Assembly: GCA_938015405.1 (NCBI GenBank)
Contig: CALLPZ010000485.1
Coordinates: 1-10,734 of the forward strand
Reading direction: 5' to 3'
Source: an uncultured Pseudanabaenaceae cyanobacterium
GTDB taxonomy: Bacteria; Cyanobacteriota; Cyanobacteriia; PCC-9006; JAAUQQ01
DNA length: 10,734 nucleotides
Shown here: positions 6,289 to 10,734 of the stretch, one piece after another
How the letters are laid out: the number at the start of each line of letters is the position of its first letter
How positions within the stretch are numbered: position 1 is the first letter of the stretch
Position numbers and translations under genes: made by a program
The notes under the pieces: generated by a model
Database searches by the model: none
Seen by the model: the letters and a program-made list of their open reading frames with translations, nothing else
What the model was told of the DNA's origin: nothing

Positions 6289-6859
6289 TGAAACTCAAAC
6301 TCCTGAGTTATTTGGGTCATGGGAAAGGCTAAAAGCCAAGTCGTTCAACAGAGAACTTTCCAGGGCAGATGTAGTAAAGATTGAGCCTCACATCAAAAAC
6401 ATCAGATATAGATATTCTTGCCCTGGCAACTTTAGTATGGCCATCCGGATATATTTTATTTTCAGTGGTTTAGGCTATCTTCCAGATGAATGTATAACCG
6501 TGCTTTTAGCAGAGAAAAGTCATATATAACCGTAGTTACACGGAATAGAAGCCAATCTTCAGAGGCACCGAGCAACCAGGCTCAACCCTTCTCGGATAGG
6601 AGCTTTACAACCAATCGGACAATTACCATTAAGCGATTTAGCGGAATTTCGTCATCTCTTTTACGCAGGATGAAGCGGGTAGTTGTACGAGTTCGGTCAC
6701 ACCCCAGCTCAAATTTTAAAAATCTGCGAGCAAGTTTCTTAGCCCAAGAAAGAGCGCTAATTTCAAGTTAGTCGTCTCGAAAAATTACTCCAGCTCACCA
6801 TTTAAAGATTGGGTCAACTCAGTGCCTGTGCAAGCACAACTAAAATTTTTCAGCCTTTC
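6289..6859. other. 571-nt non-coding stretch upstream of the pilin genes
   Basis: This lies between the permease stop (6860) and the major pilin start (6288), both on the minus strand. Plus-strand frames at 6176-6529 and 6490-6771 are open, but they show no family features, have basic or Ser/Arg-rich low-quality sequence and partly overlap the pilin gene. The stretch is AT-richer than its surroundings and should hold the pilin promoter and 5' leader. The best candidate control element is the pair of 12-mers at 6490-6533. I find no tRNA and no convincing terminator. Confidence 0.5.
6490..6533. repeat. 12-bp direct repeat, candidate operator upstream of the pilin gene
   Basis: ATGTATAACCGT (6490-6501) and ATATATAACCGT (6522-6533) match at 11 of 12 positions and are 32 bp apart, about three helical turns, so two proteins bound there would face the same side. 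On the minus strand each reads ACGGTTATA(C/T)AT. The pair lies 202-245 nt upstream of the pilin ATG. The TATACA or TATATA part could instead act as a -10 element, but no good -35 partner is seen. Confidence 0.35.
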
Positions 6860-7618
6860 CTAAGATGAAAAGATCCAAGCCTGCCAAAAGCTATAGAGAG
6901 CAGACAACAAGAGAAACAAGCGAAAGAGCCAATTCACCCAAACATCTGCCATCTGAGGTAACAGGCGAGTACTCAGCTGGGCTCCGGCCAAGCCGCCTAA
7001 TCCCAAAATCAACCCAGGTATCCACAACACATTTCCCTGTAAGCCGTGGCCCAAAGTAGAAGACAAGGCGGTCAGAACAATAACGCCAAGACTTGTCTGG
7101 ATCGCACGTTTAATGGGCTCTTGCAGCAGCAACATTTGTAGCGGCACCATGATCGCGCCACCGCCCACACCTAAGAGACCTGCGATCGCCCCTGCCACAC
7201 TGCCTGTCACCACACGCGCCGCGGTCGGTCGCAGCATCGGCCCGACAAAAATTTTCTGCTTCAACCGTCGCCGCAAAGACAGCAAGTAGATATTCAACAG
7301 CATCAAACATCCAAAGGCCACCAATAGCCAGCGCCCCGGCATTAGATCTGCCAGCAAAACTCCCACCTGGGCTGCAACTAAGGCCGGGAGCCCCAACAAC
7401 AAGATTCGCTCCAGGTCAATGAAACCCATGCGCCAGTTCTGCCAAGTCCCAGAGCTGGCCGTCACGATAATTGCGAGGGAGCTAGTCGCCACAGCTTGCA
7501 GGGGAGAATAGCCCAGCAACAGCAAAATCGGGACCAGTACCGTTCCCCCACCAATCCCCAAGAGCCCTGAGAGTAAACCAGCACCCAGCCCACAGCCAAT
7601 CAACGGAATCCAAGGCAT
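6860..7618 (-). CDS. TSUP family permease (TauE/SafE, sulfite/organosulfonate or related anion exporter)
   Basis: This polytopic inner-membrane protein of 252 residues has about seven or eight hydrophobic segments. The family's tandem halves are both clear: GLLSGLLGIGGGTVLVP (14-30) and GAIAGLLGVGGGAIMVP (143-159). Each half is followed by the conserved T/S-S-L-A/G stretch (ATSSLAIIVTA at 44-54, QTSLGVIVLTA at 174-184). A charged loop RRRLKQK lies between the halves (116-122). TSUP members move sulfite, sulfonates, sulfoacetate or other small anions; the substrate cannot be read from sequence. I chose ATG at 7618, which places the first half at the usual distance from the N-terminus. A TTG at 7666 would add 16 residues of non-membrane sequence; neither start has a clear Shine-Dalgarno. 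It is flanked by non-coding gaps on both sides and looks monocistronic. Confidence 0.85.
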   Translation of the reverse strand: MPWIPLIGCGLGAGLLSGLLGIGGGTVLVPILLLLGYSPLQAVATSSLAIIVTASSGTWQNWRMGFIDLERILLLGLPALVAAQVGVLLADLMPGRWLLVAFGCLMLLNIYLLSLRRRLKQKIFVGPMLRPTAARVVTGSVAGAIAGLLGVGGGAIMVPLQMLLLQEPIKRAIQTSLGVIVLTALSSTLGHGLQGNVLWIPGLILGLGGLAGAQLSTRLLPQMADVWVNWLFRLFLLLSALYSFWQAWIFSS

Positions 7619-7751
7619 TACAACAGCATGAACAATGGAAGACCTGTTCAGCCTATCGAAAAACAAACCCAGGCACTGTAGCCTAGCGAATCATGTCAGA
7701 GTTCCGGATAGGAAAGCTCAGCGGTTAGCCCCCATGGAGAAACGCCAAATC

Positions 7752-7785
7752 CCCCGAGGCGAAGTTTGTGTACTTCACCTCGGGG
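7752..7785 (-). terminator. hairpin downstream of the PEP-CTERM gene, probable terminator
   Basis: CCCCGAGG (7752-7759) pairs with CCTCGGGG (7778-7785). After one C-A mismatch, GAAGT (7761-7765) pairs with ACTTC (7772-7776) around a 6-nt loop. In the minus-strand transcript it lies about 50 nt after the PEP-CTERM stop and before the permease gene. It is followed by GAUUUGGCGUUU rather than a proper U-run, so termination may be partial. Terminators with a poor U-run are not unusual in cyanobacteria. Confidence 0.5.
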
Positions 7786-7834
7786 TAGCGAGCATTATTG
7801 GCCTATAGATAAGCTGACTAGCCAAGCAATAGCC

Positions 7835-8650
7835 TTAACCCTTTTGCTGACGCTTCCGCGCAGAGCTTGCCCCCAGAGCGCCCACAGCCAGGAGGCCCAG
7901 CATAGAAGCAGGCTCAGGAACCTTCTCAGAAGCCGTCTCAGCAGTAAAGCTCAGGGAACGGAAAGCCACGTTGGGGTCAGAAGACTGATTCGCACGCTTC
8001 TGACTGTTGTTGGCAAAGGTCAGTTCAACACGGGAGATCCCTTCACCCGCCACAGACAACAGCGTCTCGCCAAAGTTGGACGCATCGGTGGATTCAAATG
8101 CATCACCTGCAAGGCCAACAGTCCTGGCTTTATAAACATTATTGGCGACATCATTTTGGCTAGCACCAGTCTGATGCTCCAAGCTGAACTGATCAATTAA
8201 ATCGCCCACTGCATTGAATGCAGTCAAGTAAACGCCATGCTTGGTCGCCTTTTCAGGATTCCAGTCACCGTAATCCAGCATCTCTAGAGAGAAATTGGAA
8301 ACTGTCACATCGGGCGCAAAAGAGAAGCTAAAAGAGTTATTTTTGCTCTTATCTGCAAAGCCACCCGCTGCAACGCCACCGTTCTTAACGGAATGCTTAC
8401 CCGTTTCCTTAACCCAAGCCCCGTAAGCAGTGTAACCTCCGCCTTCGGTCACCATGACACCATCACCATTGACGGCGTCAATCTCTAGCAAGTCATGGAC
8501 CGTTCCCAGGCCTTCCACGCTTTGACCAGACTGCAATGTTGAGAAGTCAACGGAAATCTCGCCAGCCTGCATTGGCTTTTGAATAGCAACAACACTCAGC
8601 GCAGCCAGACCAACGAGAGCGAGTTTAGAGTTCAAGGCGGAAATTTTCAT
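7835..8650 (-). CDS. secreted PEP-CTERM protein of unknown function
   Basis: This 271-residue protein has a signal peptide at the N-terminus (hydrophobic 9-23, probable cleavage after about residue 29). At the C-terminus is a PEP-CTERM sorting signal: VPEPASM (244-250), a hydrophobic helix LGLLAVGALGASSA (251-264) and the basic tail RKRQQKG. PEP-CTERM proteins are known to be recognised and cleaved by an exosortase at the membrane and are linked to exopolysaccharide and surface structures; no exosortase is in this window. The middle (about 30-240) has no cysteine, is rich in Gly, Asn, Ser and Asp, and has alternating strand patterns (NSFSFSFAPDVTVSNFSLEML at 105-125, ISRVELTFANN at 205-215), suggesting a beta-sandwich; I do not recognise the family. 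ATG at 8650 has no clear Shine-Dalgarno but gives the right signal peptide. It is divergent from the kinase-NACHT gene and appears monocistronic. Confidence 0.85.
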   Translation of the reverse strand: MKISALNSKLALVGLAALSVVAIQKPMQAGEISVDFSTLQSGQSVEGLGTVHDLLEIDAVNGDGVMVTEGGGYTAYGAWVKETGKHSVKNGGVAAGGFADKSKNNSFSFSFAPDVTVSNFSLEMLDYGDWNPEKATKHGVYLTAFNAVGDLIDQFSLEHQTGASQNDVANNVYKARTVGLAGDAFESTDASNFGETLLSVAGEGISRVELTFANNSQKRANQSSDPNVAFRSLSFTAETASEKVPEPASMLGLLAVGALGASSARKRQQKG

Positions 8651-9172
8651 AGCTACGATTACGTATCGAGGTAATGTTCAAAAAAGTGGTCATACACCCG
8701 TTTAATGACTCGAGCAAGAAGTCAGTTCCCATCCGATTTCATGACTGCAGAATAACGACTCCGAATCGTGGATTACCTCCGCAGACCTAAGGCTTTCACA
8801 GATAAAGAACTTTCAGCGCCCTAACGCCATATATGAGGAAATTGTGTGGGGAGGATGAAAGAGATATTGCCCCATATCCAAGCGGAGAAGTGGCAGAATC
8901 CCCTAGGGCTCAAGGTTTGGGCAGCAAACGAGCTAAAACCTAGATAAATAGTGATAAACCAAAGAAAATTTAAGATTGGCATCTACGCCAAGGTCAACGT
9001 ACGCTCAGCCATACTGCTGGCTCTCCCCTACTGATGGCTTCCTGGAACTGCCCCATCACAGATTTTTGACTATCCCAAGGCACTTCTCCCTCTAACTTAA
9101 AGGCAGCCCTGGCCAAACATCGGGAATAATGTAGAAGCTGCATCCCTCGCCAACGTCTTTCTCTCTCTGCCT
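8651..9172. other. 522-nt non-coding region between divergent genes
   Basis: This should carry the promoters for both the PEP-CTERM gene (minus) and the kinase-NACHT gene (plus). No credible open frame, tRNA or strong hairpin is seen; the best small inverted repeat is AGCCA-6nt-TGGCT near 9007-9022. The frame of the kinase gene is open back to a TAA at 9098-9100 but has no start codon before GTG 9173. No confident -10/-35 pair was found for either gene. Confidence 0.5.
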
Positions 9173-10734
9173 GTGTCCCTGCCCGACCTACTCAACAATC
9201 GCTATCAGCCCATAGCGCACCTGGGTAGCGGCGGCTTTGGCGAAACCTTTTTAGCCGAGGATACCCACCTACCCTCAGGCCGCCGCTGCGTGGTCAAGAA
9301 ACTGCGCACCTGGCAAGATCAGCCGGAGATCGATGAACAGGTTAAACAAAGATTCCAGCGGGAAGCCGCTCTACTGGAAGAGCTAAGCCAGGGAAGCGAT
9401 CAAATCCCCCAGCTCTATGCTTACTTCGGCGAAGGCAATGAGCTCTATCTGGTCCAAGAATGGATCGTCGGCATCACTCTAGAAACCTGGGTCAAACAGC
9501 AGGGTAAGGCCAGTGAAGCCGATGTCCTCCAGATGCTCACGCAACTTTCCCCCGTCCTAGATTACGTTCACCAACAAGGGGTCATCCACAGAGACATCAA
9601 GCCCAGCAACATCATCCTGCGGGACGATGGGCAACTGCCTGTCTTGATTGACTTCGGCATTGCCAAGGAGTTGCTCGCAACCCAGCCCTTGCAATCGGAC
9701 TTTACCCCTGGCACGGCGGGCTTCATGGCACCGGAGCAGGCAGCGGGTCAGCCTTTCCCCGGCAGCGACATTTATAGCCTGGGCCTTACTGCTATCTATC
9801 TATTGACGGGCAAACTGCCCCAATATTTTCAGCGGGTTGATGGCATTGGCCCGCTAGATTGGACTCACAAGGCAGCGGTGTCGCCCGAGTTTGCCGGGGT
9901 GCTCAATCGTATGACCGCCATGAATGGCAGCGATCGCCCCCGCTCCATCCTTGCCCTCCAAAGTTTGCTGGGACAACTCAACCTCGGCCAGCCCCAAGCC
10001 ATCTCCCTCTACAGCGGTAGCAATAACAATCCTGTCGATGCGATCGAACAGACCCTACCCCCACCCTCAACGCTGCACCAAACCACCACCCTCGCTGTCG
10101 GCGAGAGGTCGGCTGGCAATAGGTTGGCAGGCCATGAATCGGCAGCTGCACAAATCCTGGCCACATCCGCCATCAGAGATCGCCAAATCCTGATCAATAA
10201 GGTGCGCAACTACTGGGTCAAAGGCGTCCTAGAAACCTCCCTCCACGATCGCGCCATCATCGCCCTAGGCTTTGAGCAACGCCTCGATGCCCTTAGCCAT
10301 CCCTGGTCTTTGGCCTGGGAAACCACGGCCCAGCCTCGCCAAACCCTGCCCAGTCAAACCCGCGTCACGGATTTATTTGACCAACTGGGTGAAGGGGGTA
10401 CGCTGCTCATCCTGGGTGAACCTGGCTCTGGTAAAACCACGACCTTGCTAGAGCTCTGCCGCGATCTCCTCAGCCGTGCAGAGGTTGATCAACTGCGCCC
10501 CATTCCCGTTTTTCTCAACCTTTCCACTTGGAATCCTGCCCGCCGCCGTTCATCTGCACGGGGCAAGGCGGCTCAAACGGATATTGCCAGTTGGATTCGT
10601 TATGAACTCAATGCCCAGTACCAAGTCTCTAAGGATCTGGCCCAAACCTGGCTTGAGCAGCAGCAGCTTCAACTGCTGTTGGACGGTTTAGATGAGGTTA
10701 ACTCGGAGCAACGGGACAACTGCGTTCAGGCCCT
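9173..10734 (+). CDS. Ser/Thr protein kinase fused to a NACHT ATPase domain (3' end cut off by window edge)
   Basis: The first 521 residues are visible without a stop. Residues 10-265 are a complete eukaryotic-like kinase: glycine loop GSGGFG (18-23), ATP lysine K42 in VVKKL, helix-C glutamate E64, HRDIKPSN (139-146), DFG (160-162), APE (186-188) and DIYSLG (199-204). All catalytic residues are present, so it should be active. A Gln/Ser/Thr/Pro-rich linker (266-330) leads to a conserved pre-NACHT block, RNYWVKGVLETSL (345-357). Then come Walker A GEPGSGKT (415-422) and Walker B LLLDGLDEV (501-509), typical of NACHT NTPases of the STAND class. Family knowledge: such proteins usually carry a C-terminal sensor (WD40, LRR, TPR or other), here outside the window. 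Start: GTG at 9173 is the only usual start codon after the in-frame TAA at 9098; no Shine-Dalgarno is seen. Role in signalling or phage defence is inferred. Confidence 0.88.
   Translation, partial: MSLPDLLNNRYQPIAHLGSGGFGETFLAEDTHLPSGRRCVVKKLRTWQDQPEIDEQVKQRFQREAALLEELSQGSDQIPQLYAYFGEGNELYLVQEWIVGITLETWVKQQGKASEADVLQMLTQLSPVLDYVHQQGVIHRDIKPSNIILRDDGQLPVLIDFGIAKELLATQPLQSDFTPGTAGFMAPEQAAGQPFPGSDIYSLGLTAIYLLTGKLPQYFQRVDGIGPLDWTHKAAVSPEFAGVLNRMTAMNGSDRPRSILALQSLLGQLNLGQPQAISLYSGSNNNPVDAIEQTLPPPSTLHQTTTLAVGERSAGNRLAGHESAAAQILATSAIRDRQILINKVRNYWVKGVLETSLHDRAIIALGFEQRLDALSHPWSLAWETTAQPRQTLPSQTRVTDLFDQLGEGGTLLILGEPGSGKTTTLLELCRDLLSRAEVDQLRPIPVFLNLSTWNPARRRSSARGKAAQTDIASWIRYELNAQYQVSKDLAQTWLEQQQLQLLLDGLDEVNSEQRDNCVQA

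Noticed and set aside
6176..6771. Plus-strand open frames at 6176-6529 and 6490-6771 in the pilin upstream region
   Set aside because: One overlaps the signal-peptide end of the pilin gene; both lack recognisable domains and read as Ser/Arg/Thr-rich random sequence with no ribosome binding site.
6822..6838. Inverted repeat TGTGC-AA-GCACA downstream of the permease
   Set aside because: The loop is only 2 nt and the alternative GTGC stem has 4 bp; no U-run follows, so no terminator is called.
7619..7666. TTG start at 7666 for the TSUP permease
   Set aside because: It adds 16 polar residues before the first membrane segment without a ribosome binding site; ATG at 7618 fits the family length better, though the longer form is not excluded.
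7766..8200. 144-codon plus-strand frame opposite the PEP-CTERM gene
   Set aside because: It begins inside the terminator hairpin and covers the PEP-CTERM coding part in antisense; no protein-like features.
9007..9022. AGCCA-6nt-TGGCT inverted repeat before the kinase gene
   Set aside because: A 5-bp stem is expected by chance in 500 nt and has no supporting context.
1..10734. CRISPR arrays, insertion sequences, tRNA or rRNA genes
   Set aside because: Nothing was seen on reading both strands: no regularly spaced long repeats, no transposase-like protein, and no cloverleaf with a TTC-arm signature.

Overview
The window is cyanobacterial. It carries eight copies of the HIP1 octamer GCGATCGC (starting at 810, 1036, 2092, 3070, 3076, 4214, 7182 and 9930), a PEP-CTERM surface protein of the cyanobacterial type, and a Ser/Thr kinase fused to a NACHT ATPase, an architecture typical of large-genome, often filamentous cyanobacteria. 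I cannot name the species.

Layout. Minus strand, 1-6288: reading in the direction of transcription, a secreted alanine-rich subunit (probable major pilin, 5773-6288), a 214-nt gap with a strong hairpin, a second small secreted subunit (5118-5558), a periplasmic pilus chaperone (4326-5096) and an outer-membrane usher (1471-4323). After a 166-nt gap come a membrane-anchored or exported metallophosphoesterase (186-1304) and the start of a zinc-ribbon NUDIX hydrolase (1-182, cut by the window edge). Next upstream are a 571-nt non-coding stretch, a TSUP (TauE/SafE) anion permease (6860-7618, minus) and a PEP-CTERM protein (7835-8650, minus) with a hairpin behind it. After a 522-nt non-coding stretch, a plus-strand kinase-NACHT gene starts at 9173 and runs off the right edge.

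How the genes work together. The four genes from 6288 down to 1471 form a compact chaperone-usher pilus locus. The subunits cross the inner membrane by signal peptides, the chaperone carries them through the periplasm, and the usher polymerises and exports them. The order subunit-subunit-chaperone-usher and the family features suggest the archaic (sigma) chaperone-usher class. No two-domain tip adhesin is present, so the fibre is either adhesin-free or uses the small Cys-ending subunit at a special position. The hairpin between the first subunit and the rest is well placed to make the major subunit more abundant than the assembly machinery. The phosphoesterase and NUDIX genes are 3 nt apart and form a separate hydrolase pair. 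The PEP-CTERM protein is another cell-surface product. The kinase-NACHT gene is a signalling or possible defence (STAND-type) gene with no recognisable link to the pilus.
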